A stretch of DNA of 64,000 nucleotides from Gammaproteobacteria bacterium. GTDB taxonomy: Bacteria; Pseudomonadota; Gammaproteobacteria; Ga0077536. The DNA lies in assembly GCA_021773835.1 (NCBI GenBank), contig JAJFJQ010000070.1, positions 114,213 through 178,212 on the forward strand. Reading direction: 5' to 3'. Under the pieces are notes generated by a model, which had not been told where the DNA came from, did no database searches, and worked only from the letters and a program-made list of their open reading frames with translations. Shown here one piece after another: positions 28,205 to 36,747 of this stretch (position 1 is its first letter; the number at the start of each line of letters is the position of its first letter). The position numbers were made by a program, and so were the translations under genes.

Positions 28205-29042
28205 CTTCCTCCCGATTTATTGCCGCGTTGCCTGCCGGGCCTCGAAACGGCTGGACGATCATGCGATCGAGCATCTGTTCGCGTCGCGAGCGAAAAAGCT
28301 CGATACCAATCGTCATCTCATCATGACCGGCAGCAGGCTGCTCACGGTAGGTGCCAAATAGTCGATCCCACCACGTTATATTGAAACCAAAATTACTATT
28401 AGTCTCTTGCACCACGATTGAGTGATGGACACGGTGCATGTCCGGGGTGACCAACATCCAACGCAGTACTCGATCGACCTTGGGTGCGAGCCGCACGTTA
28501 CCGTGGTTGAACATCGAACTCCCGTTTAATAGTACTTCGAAAATAATCACCGCTATTACGGCGGGACCGAGCGCCGTAACGATTATGAGCTTTATCCCGA
28601 GCGACAAGATGATTTCTATTGGGTGGAAACGCGCACCGGTGGTGACATCAAAATCCTGATCCGCATGGTGCATTCGGTGCAACCGCCACAGCGCCGGCAC
28701 GGCGTGGAACAGAACATGCTGTAAGTAAATGGCAAAGTCGAGGACCAGCACAGCGATGATGATCTCCGCCCAACCAGGTAAAGACAGCTGATTCAATAAT
28801 CCCCAATTTTTTGCTACAGCAGCATCAGCCAGACCAACAACCGTCGTTGGCAACAATACCCGTACGAGTACCGAGTTGAGAACCGCAACGGCGAGGTTAT
28901 TTGGCCAGCGCACCCATCGCGAATAACTCAGCGAACGCTTCGGTAACATAAACTCCCACACGGCAATCGCACCAAACACCGATAGAAAACACACCAGTCG
29001 GATCGTTGGCTCGTGACTAATTACGGATTCCGTGATGTCCAT
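28194..29042 (-). CDS. Sterol desaturase/fatty acid hydroxylase family membrane protein
   Basis: A 282-residue integral membrane di-iron oxygenase. The eight-histidine signature is seen in HVLFH, HRMHH and MHRVHH, spread between hydrophobic segments at about residues 10-30, 45-70, 85-110 and 140-165. Family members hydroxylate or desaturate lipids, sterols or carotenoids using O2 and an electron donor. Several bacterial homologues have unknown substrates. The stop overlaps the stop of the cupin gene. The 291 bases upstream of 29042 hold no gene that I can see. Confidence 0.88.
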   Translation of the reverse strand: MDITESVISHEPTIRLVCFLSVFGAIAVWEFMLPKRSLSYSRWVRWPNNLAVAVLNSVLVRVLLPTTVVGLADAAVAKNWGLLNQLSLPGWAEIIIAVLVLDFAIYLQHVLFHAVPALWRLHRMHHADQDFDVTTGARFHPIEIILSLGIKLIIVTALGPAVIAVIIFEVLLNGSSMFNHGNVRLAPKVDRVLRWMLVTPDMHRVHHSIVVQETNSNFGFNITWWDRLFGTYREQPAAGHDEMTIGIELFRSRREQMLDRMIVQPFRGPAGNAAINREEVTR

Positions 29043-29333
29043 TCGTAACTTTTATCTAGGTCCTGGGAATTACATCAATCGCGATAGCAAAACTGATATT
29101 TGTGTAGATCGTAACCACCGCCGATGCCACCGACGTCGATTTGGTGAGATGACCATTGTCCCTCAGATTCGATACCTTAAACAGCTGTGATTACCACAAC
29201 ATTGTTCGAATTATTCGGCCAGAATTAGTGCGGACCAAAAATTCTGTGGCTGTCCTGAATTGAGACCAGGCCTAGGCAGGAGGTGCTCGGCTAGTACACT
29301 GTCACCAAAACCCCCGTCGATTGAGGAAATATT

Positions 29334-29588
29334 ATGCAGACCAAGTACATTCTCGCTTTATGTTTATTCTTGACCGGACCTGCCATCGCCCAAACCGCAG
29401 GCACGCTCACTGCCGAACAAGCAGCCCTACCAGTTAAATCGCGCGCATCAGTTGATACCTACCGAGCGATTCAAAAAGGTGACAGTGAGCTTGCAGTGTG
29501 GGTAATCGACACAACCCAGGGCCGAGTTCGAATATGCGGCCTCGATAGCCCGGGTGCTGGACCGACTTGTGGTCCGTGGTCTAATTAG
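29334..29588 (+). CDS. Small exported protein of unknown function
   Basis: An 84-residue protein with a clear signal peptide (about 19 residues, ending GPAIAQ). The mature part has two cysteines near its C-terminus (RICGLDSPGAGPTCGPW) that could form a disulfide. GAGGAAA precedes the ATG at five bases, supporting translation. I do not recognise the family. It lies just upstream of the flavodoxin-like gene but has its own start signal. Confidence 0.6.
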   Translation: MQTKYILALCLFLTGPAIAQTAGTLTAEQAALPVKSRASVDTYRAIQKGDSELAVWVIDTTQGRVRICGLDSPGAGPTCGPWSN

Positions 29589-29650
29589 AAGGCGTCACGT
29601 GCCGCGTAATTCAAGCACAAGTGCCATCCGGCTACATTGAGGAAACCAGA

Positions 29651-30313
29651 ATGACCAAAATTGCGATCGTCTATTACAGTAACTTTAAAGGCAATACCGA
29701 AACCTTGGCCAAGGCGATCATGCGCGGGGCGCAATCCGTGGCCGATACCGAAGTCGTGATGATCCATACCGACGATGTCGACCAGCACTGGCAAACGCTT
29801 CATGCAAGCGATGCCATAATTTTTGGTACACCGACGTATATCGGGAGCGTCGCGGCCAAGTTTAAGGAGTTTATCGAAAAGCTCGCCGGCGAAGTCTGGT
29901 TAGCGCGGATGTGGACCAACAAAATTGCCGGAGGCTTTACCGTATCAGCAGGCCGCAGCGGTGATAAGTTATCGTGTCTTCAACAGCTCGTTACGTTCGC
30001 GTCGCAAATGGGCATGATCTGGGTGCCGGTGCGCATCACCGGCGGGAACTATTCTAGTCACGGTAGTGAAGAAGACTTAAATCGCATGGCGGGATATTTA
30101 GGCGTAATGGCGCAGGCAAATATTGACGAACCCGCTGAATTAGCGCCCCCGCCGAGCGATATTAAAACTGCGGAAATGCATGGCAACCACATTGCTAATG
30201 TCACTCGGCAATTCGCCCACGGTCGCACGGCCTTTCCCGCGGAATATGACACCCAGGCGAAAAGCGATGCCAGCGTACCAATGACATTAGCTCAGTTAAT
30301 GGCTAGCGAGTAA
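29651..30313 (+). CDS. Flavodoxin-fold NAD(P)H:quinone oxidoreductase-like protein (WrbA-type)
   Basis: A protein of about 220 residues from ATG 29651, preceded by TGAGGAAA; the open frame upstream to 29621 is not needed. The FMN phosphate loop is YYSNFKGNTETLA. Next comes FGTPTYIGSVAAKFKEFIE, with the flavin-edge loop FTVSAGRSGDK and ITGGNYSSHG, as in WrbA/flavodoxin_2-related reductases. It would use FMN to reduce quinones or to deliver electrons, possibly to an oxygenase such as the nearby sterol-desaturase-like protein (inference). The C-terminal 50 residues extend beyond the core fold. Confidence 0.82.
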   Translation: MTKIAIVYYSNFKGNTETLAKAIMRGAQSVADTEVVMIHTDDVDQHWQTLHASDAIIFGTPTYIGSVAAKFKEFIEKLAGEVWLARMWTNKIAGGFTVSAGRSGDKLSCLQQLVTFASQMGMIWVPVRITGGNYSSHGSEEDLNRMAGYLGVMAQANIDEPAELAPPPSDIKTAEMHGNHIANVTRQFAHGRTAFPAEYDTQAKSDASVPMTLAQLMASE

Positions 30314-30430
30314 TTCTTTAGTGCCCAGAATGTAATGGGCCGCGACATTACGAATCGATCGCTATCGTTAGGGACGAACGTAAGTAACTCGGAAAAGTCC
30401 GGCAAACGGGAAATTCAAATTGGTTAACCA

Positions 30431-33298
30431 ATGTCAGCAACACTAAAAAATCAAATTCGCCTCATATCACTCGTATTTTTTCTTTCAGGCTGTGCGGCAC
30501 TAGTTTTCGAGGCCGTCTGGTTTCGAATTGCGAGCTTAGTTTTGGGTTCAACCGTGTGGAGTGCGGCTGCCGTCTTGATGGCTTTCATGGCCGGCCTCGC
30601 AATCGGGAATTTCCTGATGGCGCTCTTTGGTGGGTTTGTTACAAACCCAATCAGATTCTACGTAATTGTTGAAGTCGTAATTGGAATAACGGGCATTACA
30701 AGTGTTTTCGTATTGCCCACCTTGTCGCCACTCATTACACATCAATTCTCAGAATACACGAACCCTGCGACGCAAAACCTCATTCGATTCCTAGTTGCGC
30801 TTTCGGTTCTCGTAATTCCTGCTATTGCAATGGGTATGACTCTTCCACTGTTACAGAAATTGCTATTTCAGCTCGACAACTCTTTCGGCCGTTCGCTGGC
30901 ACGCCTTTATGGATGGAACACAGTCGGCGCAGTTTGTGGTGTTCTATTAGCTGAATTCATCCTAATAAAATTCATTGGCCTAAAATCTTCTGCGTTAATA
31001 GCCTGCACGTTCAATTTGGCTGCCGCATTTATTTTGCTTAGCACGATAAAAAATAATGACGTTCGAGCAAATTATTCAATCGAAGCCCTACCGCGGTATT
31101 CCTCACTGTCGGAGATCAAATTTGTCCTGATTGCTCCGTTTTTAACGGGGTTTATTTTGTTGGCTTTGGAAGTTGTTTGGTTCCGGTATATGTTGCTGGC
31201 ACAAGTTGGCACAAGCGCCATCTTTTCAATCATGCTGGCGATCATACTTGCCGGAATAGGCCTAGGTGGCCTCATCACGTCGAAAATAAATACAGAGCGA
31301 TACGATCTTGATAATTTCCTGATCTACCTTCCTTTGTTAACGGCGTTGTTCGTCGTCATCGGTCTGATCGTTTTCGAGTTAATGTTTCTGCATTTCTTCG
31401 CCGAGTTGAACTACGAACTAATGGTGTTTTCGCTCGGCGCTGTCGTATTGATGCTTCCTACAAGCATCATGTCCGGAGTGCTGTTCCCGTTATATGGGGA
31501 GAAAATTCACAAAAGGCTTCCCAGCCTCACCGGTGCGTCGGGCATGTTAACGCTGGCCAACACTGTTGGTGCGACTGCTGGTTCTGGATTCGCTACTTTC
31601 TTATTCTTACCGAAACTCGGGATTGAGCAATCGATCCTCTTGCTCTCGCTCACATACTTCATCGTCACACTTGTAGCTGTTATTGAGAAGGACGGCGAGA
31701 AAGGGTCGATTGTGCCTGATCGCAGCACCCCGTGGATGAAGCAATATGCAGTTGTCGTGGCCGGTGCAATTTTAATATGGGCGATTTTTCCGCATGGGAA
31801 ACTGGCGAAATCCTATACGGTTTTTTCGGATATGAAATTACCTGAGGAAAAATTAATTCACGTAAAAGAGGGGTTAAATCAGACTTTACAATATTACAAG
31901 AAAGAGCAGTTCGGGCGGCCGTCCTACTTTCGACTCGTGACGAACAACTATTCGATGTCGGCCACTCATTTTGACGCCGCCCGATACATGAAATTGTATG
32001 CCTACTTTCCGTATGTATTGCACGACAATATTCAAGACGTATTGCAAATCAGTTATGGCGTTGGAAATACGGCTGAAGCGCTAACGAGCTTAGAGTCTGT
32101 CGTTAATATCGATATCGTTGATATTTCGGAAGATATATTGGAGCTGAGTTCAATTATTCACGATGCAAGCGGTAAATACCCATTACGCGATGCACGAACA
32201 ACAGTGCATATTGAAGATGGCCGATTCTTCTTACAGACGACGAACAAACGATTCGACCTCATTACCGGTGAACCACCCCCACCGAAAAATTCGGGGATTG
32301 TGAATCTCTATTCGAAAGAATATTTCGAATTACTACGCTCCAAATTAAAACCCGGCGGCATAGTTACGTACTGGTTACCGGTGCACGCGCTGTTGGATCA
32401 AGATGCATTGGCTATTATCAAAGGATTCTGTATTGCGTTCTCTGATTGTAGTTTGTGGAATGGTGCCGGTCTCGACTTTATGTTGGTGGGCACGAAAGGT
32501 GGACTTGCCCAAGTACGAAAGAAAGAAAAGCTGGAGCTACAGGAAAGCCTGCTTGAAGATCTTAGGGATATAGGGTTCGATGAAATCGGCCAACTGGGTG
32601 CATTATTTATGGCAGATAGCAAATTACTTACGCGTCTGACCGAAAATGTGTCACCCGTTACAGATAATTTTCCGCAGAGGATATCAACACGTATGGCCGG
32701 GGTCGGGGAATTCTCGACCCTGTATTCTTTGCTGCTAGACATCAATAGGCGGCAGCTGGATCTAGCTGAAAGCCAACAGATAAAAACTATATTGCCTCAA
32801 TATATTATCGACGAAGCAAACGATTACTTTCGCGCAGAACTCATTTTAATGAAGCTGAGTTTACCGTCGGCTTGGGAAACTAAGATCCTGTATTGGGTTG
32901 AGTTGTTCTACTTACTTGATGAAACCAATCTAAGGGCGATACCTTTGATCCTCCTGAATAGCTCTCCAACAGAGCAACGTAATTTGACGCAAGTGGAGGA
33001 CGACGGCAGCCTTGAATATCGGCTAGCGTATATCAAGAGGCTGATTGTCGATCGCGAATTCGTGGATGCAGTCTCTGCGATAGAAAATACCATGTCGAGA
33101 ATACCCAGCGACAATGAGCATGCTGATCACTTATTAGAACTGCAGATTTTTCTCAACGCGGCTAGGAACAATTTGTCCGCCAGCGAACTCTACGATCTCC
33201 AAGAGCGGAACCCAAAGGTGCTAAACGAGCGGTATATCAATCAAATACTCTACATCCTGAGCCAGCACCAAGCGGACGCAGCCAAACCATCGAATTAG
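30431..33298 (+). CDS. Membrane protein fused to a spermidine-synthase-like domain
   Basis: A 955-residue fusion. Residues about 10-440 carry roughly eleven hydrophobic segments and start with the phrase FFLSGCAALVFEAVWFR typical of fused MFS/spermidine-synthase proteins. Residues about 480-700 form a SAM-binding fold: LQISYGVGNT is the glycine loop, VVNIDIVDIS the acidic strand, and LYSKEYFELL follows. The catalytic Asp loop of true spermidine synthases is replaced by TGEPPPPKNSG, so aminopropyl transfer is unlikely. A helical C-terminus of about 230 residues resembles TPR-like scaffolding. The gene is visibly more A+T-rich than its neighbours, hinting at transfer. Function unknown. Confidence 0.75.
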   Translation: MSATLKNQIRLISLVFFLSGCAALVFEAVWFRIASLVLGSTVWSAAAVLMAFMAGLAIGNFLMALFGGFVTNPIRFYVIVEVVIGITGITSVFVLPTLSPLITHQFSEYTNPATQNLIRFLVALSVLVIPAIAMGMTLPLLQKLLFQLDNSFGRSLARLYGWNTVGAVCGVLLAEFILIKFIGLKSSALIACTFNLAAAFILLSTIKNNDVRANYSIEALPRYSSLSEIKFVLIAPFLTGFILLALEVVWFRYMLLAQVGTSAIFSIMLAIILAGIGLGGLITSKINTERYDLDNFLIYLPLLTALFVVIGLIVFELMFLHFFAELNYELMVFSLGAVVLMLPTSIMSGVLFPLYGEKIHKRLPSLTGASGMLTLANTVGATAGSGFATFLFLPKLGIEQSILLLSLTYFIVTLVAVIEKDGEKGSIVPDRSTPWMKQYAVVVAGAILIWAIFPHGKLAKSYTVFSDMKLPEEKLIHVKEGLNQTLQYYKKEQFGRPSYFRLVTNNYSMSATHFDAARYMKLYAYFPYVLHDNIQDVLQISYGVGNTAEALTSLESVVNIDIVDISEDILELSSIIHDASGKYPLRDARTTVHIEDGRFFLQTTNKRFDLITGEPPPPKNSGIVNLYSKEYFELLRSKLKPGGIVTYWLPVHALLDQDALAIIKGFCIAFSDCSLWNGAGLDFMLVGTKGGLAQVRKKEKLELQESLLEDLRDIGFDEIGQLGALFMADSKLLTRLTENVSPVTDNFPQRISTRMAGVGEFSTLYSLLLDINRRQLDLAESQQIKTILPQYIIDEANDYFRAELILMKLSLPSAWETKILYWVELFYLLDETNLRAIPLILLNSSPTEQRNLTQVEDDGSLEYRLAYIKRLIVDREFVDAVSAIENTMSRIPSDNEHADHLLELQIFLNAARNNLSASELYDLQERNPKVLNERYINQILYILSQHQADAAKPSN

Positions 33299-33376
33299 GC
33301 GACAAATAATTTCGAAATATTGCGATCACGAAGATCAGACCTAGCGCGGCAAACGGGTAGCGTGTAACTGAGATCG

Positions 33377-33820
33377 CTAGACCTTAGACCCGGCGCGTTT
33401 CAATGTTTCTGCGGCGCGCTCGCCTAACAGCGCCTTAACATCCTCCTGGGCTTTGGCCCACGCGGGCGCGGCTTTCTCAACCATCGAGCCACCAGCCCGC
33501 GTAATTTGCAGATAGCGAGCATTGCCTCCATCACCGGCTGAGGATGTTAGCCAGCCGTTTGCCTCGAGAAGGTCAAGGTTACGGCTTAGCGTCGATTTCT
33601 CTATCGACAAGGTCTCAGCAATTTCCAAGGCTTGCACGGGGCCCCTTAGCGTCACAAAGGTAAGGATATTCAGCTGCGAAAACTTAACCCCTAAGGGTCG
33701 CAGAGCCTCGTCATACATCCGCGTAATTTTCCTATTCAAAATCCGCACTCGCGCACCAATACACTCCGCTGCAATGGCTTGAGCTGACTTCCGCGCGCTA
33801 TTAGAGGGCCGTTTAGGCAT
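33377..33820 (-). CDS. MarR-family transcriptional regulator
   Basis: A 147-residue winged helix-turn-helix repressor. The helix pair ALEIAETLSIEKSTLSRNLDLLEANGWL and the wing that ends YLQITRAG are standard for MarR. The first residues are basic and Ser-rich. It faces away from an operon of a 53-residue protein and an NmrA-like reductase. Two palindromic operator candidates lie in the 175 bases between the two start codons, so self-regulation and control of that operon are likely. Confidence 0.88.
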   Translation of the reverse strand: MPKRPSNSARKSAQAIAAECIGARVRILNRKITRMYDEALRPLGVKFSQLNILTFVTLRGPVQALEIAETLSIEKSTLSRNLDLLEANGWLTSSAGDGGNARYLQITRAGGSMVEKAAPAWAKAQEDVKALLGERAAETLKRAGSKV

Positions 33821-33927
33821 CGTTGTGTTGTAGTTCTAGCGGTTCCTGAAGTCAAGATCGGTATGACAATTCTGCAATCACATCAATCCCATTTAGCGCC
33901 TGCAAGGCAGATTTCTACGTGTTTTTC

Positions 33928-33979
33928 TTGACAATGGCACTAGTTGCATCTACAACTATATATTAGTTGTATATACAAC
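33928..33979 (+). promoter_or_regulatory. Promoter with two MarR operator palindromes
   Basis: TTGACA at 33928-33933 with a 17-base spacer to TACAAC (33951-33956) gives a reasonable sigma-70 promoter for the plus-strand operon. A perfect 14-base palindrome, GTTGTATATACAAC, lies at 33966-33979 and a near copy, GTTGCATCTACAAC, at 33943-33956, with centres 23 bases apart. The first copy covers the -10 box, the second the start site. This is the classical arrangement for MarR repression. TTGTATA-TACAA half-sites match known MarR operators. The regulator is encoded divergently at 33377-33820. Confidence 0.75.
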
Positions 33980-33995
33980 ATATGAGGTGCTATAG

Positions 33996-34157
33996 ATGAA
34001 TAACAAATCAAAGCGTGAAAAACCAACCAGAAATTTTTTACTATCGCTCGCCCAGGTGATGGACTATGACCCGATGTTTGAAATGCAAAAACGGGTCCGA
34101 GATCTCGAGAATAGAATCAAGGATCTAGAACGTAATCACCTTTCCGAAATCAAATAA
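33996..34157 (+). CDS. 53-residue basic coiled-coil protein
   Basis: An ATG at 33996 with GAGGTG about nine bases upstream opens a 53-codon frame ending at TAA 34155-34157. The product is very basic at its N-terminus (MNNKSKREKPTRNFL), then has MDYDPMFEM. It ends in a helical heptad-like run (QKRVRDLENRIKDLERNH) that looks like a short coiled coil. It lies directly behind the MarR-controlled promoter and 33 bases before the NmrA-like gene, so it is the first gene of that operon. I know no family for it. Its codon structure and ribosome binding site support it being real. Confidence 0.6.
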   Translation: MNNKSKREKPTRNFLLSLAQVMDYDPMFEMQKRVRDLENRIKDLERNHLSEIK

Positions 34158-34190
34158 ACGCATTACTGACCACCAGCACAGGAGGATGAT

Positions 34191-35360
34191 ATGAAAAAAC
34201 CTAGAATTCTAATTACCAGTGCGGCCGGCAAAACCGGTTATGCCACTGCAATGCAGCTTCTCGATAAGGACTATCCGGTTCGTGCATTTGTAAAGCGACA
34301 CGATGTCCGGGCGCAGCGCCTAAAGGACGCAGGCGCGGAGATCTATGTCGGAGACCTTTTTAGCATTAAAGATATGCGCGAGGCGATGGCCGGAGTACAA
34401 CGCGCTTACCATTGCGCGCCAACGGCGCCGAACCCGCTTCATTTCGGCAGCGTGTTTGCTGTCGCTGCGGCAGAGAATAAGGTCGAACATGTCGTCGTTT
34501 TAAGCCAATGGTTGTCCAATCCCAATCACCCGTCCTTTGCGACACGTGAAACCTGGCTTAACGAATCGATAATAAAGCAATTTCGCGACATGACCGTCAC
34601 TGTTAACAACGTTGGCTGGTTCGCGGATAACTATTTTATGGTGCTCGAACCAGCGGCCCAGCTCGGGATCCTGCCGATGCCGTTGGGCGATGGCGAGACC
34701 AAAAATAACGCACCTCCGTCCAACGAAGATATCGCGGCGGTAAACGTTGGTGCGCTTATCGATCCCGGGTCGCATGCTGGACGGACATATCGTCCAACCG
34801 GCCCTGATCTTTTATCGCCTAATGACATCGCCGACACCATAGGACGGGTTCTCGGTCGTAAGGTTAGTTATCAAAATATTTCCGAGAATATATTCCTCAA
34901 AGCCATCACTTCAATGCGTCCCTCTGGGTATTCCGATGCTGTGGTTACCCAACTGCGGCTATACGCAGAAGAATACCGACGCGGCACGTTTGCGGTTGGC
35001 GGACCAACGAAGGCGGTTCTCGAGGTCGGAGGGCGCGAGCCCGAGAGCTTCGAAGCAACTGCCCGTCGCGTGATTGCGCAACGGCCTGAAGCGACCCAGA
35101 CGTTGGGGAACCGTTTTCGAGCAGTTCGAAATTTCTTGAAGATATTGGTGACACCGCTGCCCGATGTCGCTGCAATCGAGGCGCGTCGAGGCCATGTACT
35201 TTTGGCTGCACCGAATTTCGCACAAAGTGATCAGGAATGGCTGGACGAGCACGATGATCAATTTCGGATCACCCACAAAGCAGTCGATGCCGTAAAACAC
35301 ACCGATGCCGACATTTCACCCATACAGAAACCGATTCATTCGCTTGCAGCCGAAGCCTGA
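34191..35360 (+). CDS. NmrA-like NAD(P)-binding Rossmann-fold protein
   Basis: A 389-residue atypical short-chain-dehydrogenase protein. The dinucleotide loop is ITSAAGKTGYATA near residue 8, followed by VRAFVKRHD and the NmrA-type central region (HVVVLSQWLSNPNHPSF and FADNYFMVL). It has no clear Tyr-x-x-x-Lys catalytic pair, so it may be a redox sensor or isoflavone-reductase-like enzyme. The last 100 residues are longer than the family core. AGGAGG precedes the start at seven to eight bases. Probably induced together with the small coiled-coil protein when MarR releases DNA, perhaps under electrophile or phenolic stress (inference). Confidence 0.83.
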   Translation: MKKPRILITSAAGKTGYATAMQLLDKDYPVRAFVKRHDVRAQRLKDAGAEIYVGDLFSIKDMREAMAGVQRAYHCAPTAPNPLHFGSVFAVAAAENKVEHVVVLSQWLSNPNHPSFATRETWLNESIIKQFRDMTVTVNNVGWFADNYFMVLEPAAQLGILPMPLGDGETKNNAPPSNEDIAAVNVGALIDPGSHAGRTYRPTGPDLLSPNDIADTIGRVLGRKVSYQNISENIFLKAITSMRPSGYSDAVVTQLRLYAEEYRRGTFAVGGPTKAVLEVGGREPESFEATARRVIAQRPEATQTLGNRFRAVRNFLKILVTPLPDVAAIEARRGHVLLAAPNFAQSDQEWLDEHDDQFRITHKAVDAVKHTDADISPIQKPIHSLAAEA

Positions 35361-35429
35361 TGCGTATGGCGGCTGTACAGAACGGGTTTATTGAGGGATT
35401 GCGGGCCACGCCATAGGTGAGGATTTATA

Positions 35430-35449
35430 TACTGTGATTATATCCAGTA
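35430..35449. promoter_or_regulatory. LexA box upstream of dinB
   Basis: TACTG at 35430-35434 and CAGTA at 35445-35449 form a perfect inverted repeat around ten A/T-rich bases, matching the gammaproteobacterial SOS consensus TACTG-N10-CAGTA. A TATACT that may serve as -10 box (35428-35433) overlaps it. The dinB start is 19 bases downstream, so LexA binding would block transcription directly. Confidence 0.82.
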
Positions 35450-35467
35450 TTCGCCTATGCTTACCCG

Positions 35468-36706
35468 ATGGGTAGTTGGCCAAAAATCGTCGTTCACGCC
35501 GACATGGATGCATTTTACGCCGCAGTGGAGCAGCTGGATGATCCCGCACTGCGCGGAAAGCCGGTCTTGGTTGGTCCGAAAAGCAACCGTGGCGTAGTGC
35601 TAACGGCGAGCTATGAAGCGCGACCCTATGGGGTCGGAAGTGCAATGCCGGTTGCTGAGGCGCGCCGCCGTTGCCCCCATGCAATCATGGCGCCCCCTCG
35701 TTTTGGTCGCTATGAAGAGATCTCGAAACAGGTGATGGCGATCTTCGAAGACTTTTCTCCCGCCGTCGAACCACTATCCTTAGATGAAGCATTTCTGGAT
35801 ATGTCGGGCGCACAACATCTCTTTGGGCCGCCCGAGATCATTGGACAAAAAATTAAACAAGCTGTGCTCGATGAAACTGGCCTCAACATTTCGGTGGGTA
35901 TTTCCGGTACCAAGTATGTTGCCAAGGTCGCGAGTGCGCACGATAAACCAAATGGATTGACCATTGTTCCCCCGCACCAAGCGGTCGACTGGCTCGCGCC
36001 GTTGCCGGTCAATCGACTGTGGGGTGTGGGTAAGAAAACCACCGCAAAATTGCATCAAATCGGTCTAATGACGATCGGTGACATCGCCGCAACAGGCGAG
36101 CGCGAACTGCGACTTCGACTAGGGGTTGCTGGATCGCGTTTCTACCAGCTCGCGCACGCGATAGACCCACGGCGGGTCAATCGAGGTCGTACGGCTAAAA
36201 GTATCGGATCCGATAGAACCTTAAGCGAGGATGCCTCTGACAGATCTGACATCGAGCAGCACCTGCGCCGTGCAGCCGAGCGTATTGCTCGGCGTATGCG
36301 GGCAAAGGGCTATGTGGCAAAGGGTATACGGGTAAAACTGAAAACGACTAAGTTCGAGATGATCACGCGGCAACGACAGCTACCAAGGCCCGACGACACC
36401 GCGGCAACATTCTTTGCGATGTCGACTCAACTGCTGGACGAATGTGATCACCCAGGTCCCTTTCGGCTCATCGGTGTGGCCGCATTTGATCTCGGCTGGC
36501 GCGCGCAAGCGCAACAGTCGGATCTGTTCGACTACGAGGTTCGACGTGACTTGGAAGTCACTATTGATAAGCTGGCCGATCGCTTCGGAAATGGGGTCGT
36601 AATGCGCGCGAATGACCTCGGTCCACGGCGCACAATTTCCGACAATGGGGTAAATTTAGACTTTCTCGACTATCGGGGCGGTGAGCGGACGGGGACGCCG
36701 GGATAG
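35468..36706 (+). CDS. dinB: DNA polymerase IV
   Basis: A 412-residue Y-family translesion polymerase. The catalytic carboxylates are in HADMDAFYAAVE (residues 11-22) and LSLDEAFLDM (near residue 103). The helix-hairpin-helix thumb phrase is LPVNRLWGVGKKTTAKL, and the little-finger domain follows (RIARRMRAKGYVAKGIRVKLK). The start at ATG 35468 is fixed by the close LexA box and by the conserved N-terminus. It makes error-prone bypass of minor-groove DNA damage and is expected to be SOS-induced. No other SOS genes are next to it. The C-terminal beta-clamp motif is probably QSDLFD. Confidence 0.95.
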   Translation: MGSWPKIVVHADMDAFYAAVEQLDDPALRGKPVLVGPKSNRGVVLTASYEARPYGVGSAMPVAEARRRCPHAIMAPPRFGRYEEISKQVMAIFEDFSPAVEPLSLDEAFLDMSGAQHLFGPPEIIGQKIKQAVLDETGLNISVGISGTKYVAKVASAHDKPNGLTIVPPHQAVDWLAPLPVNRLWGVGKKTTAKLHQIGLMTIGDIAATGERELRLRLGVAGSRFYQLAHAIDPRRVNRGRTAKSIGSDRTLSEDASDRSDIEQHLRRAAERIARRMRAKGYVAKGIRVKLKTTKFEMITRQRQLPRPDDTAATFFAMSTQLLDECDHPGPFRLIGVAAFDLGWRAQAQQSDLFDYEVRRDLEVTIDKLADRFGNGVVMRANDLGPRRTISDNGVNLDFLDYRGGERTGTPG

Positions 36707-36747
36707 ACTACCCGCATTTCGAGCGACCGCGAACATTTGATCCACGC

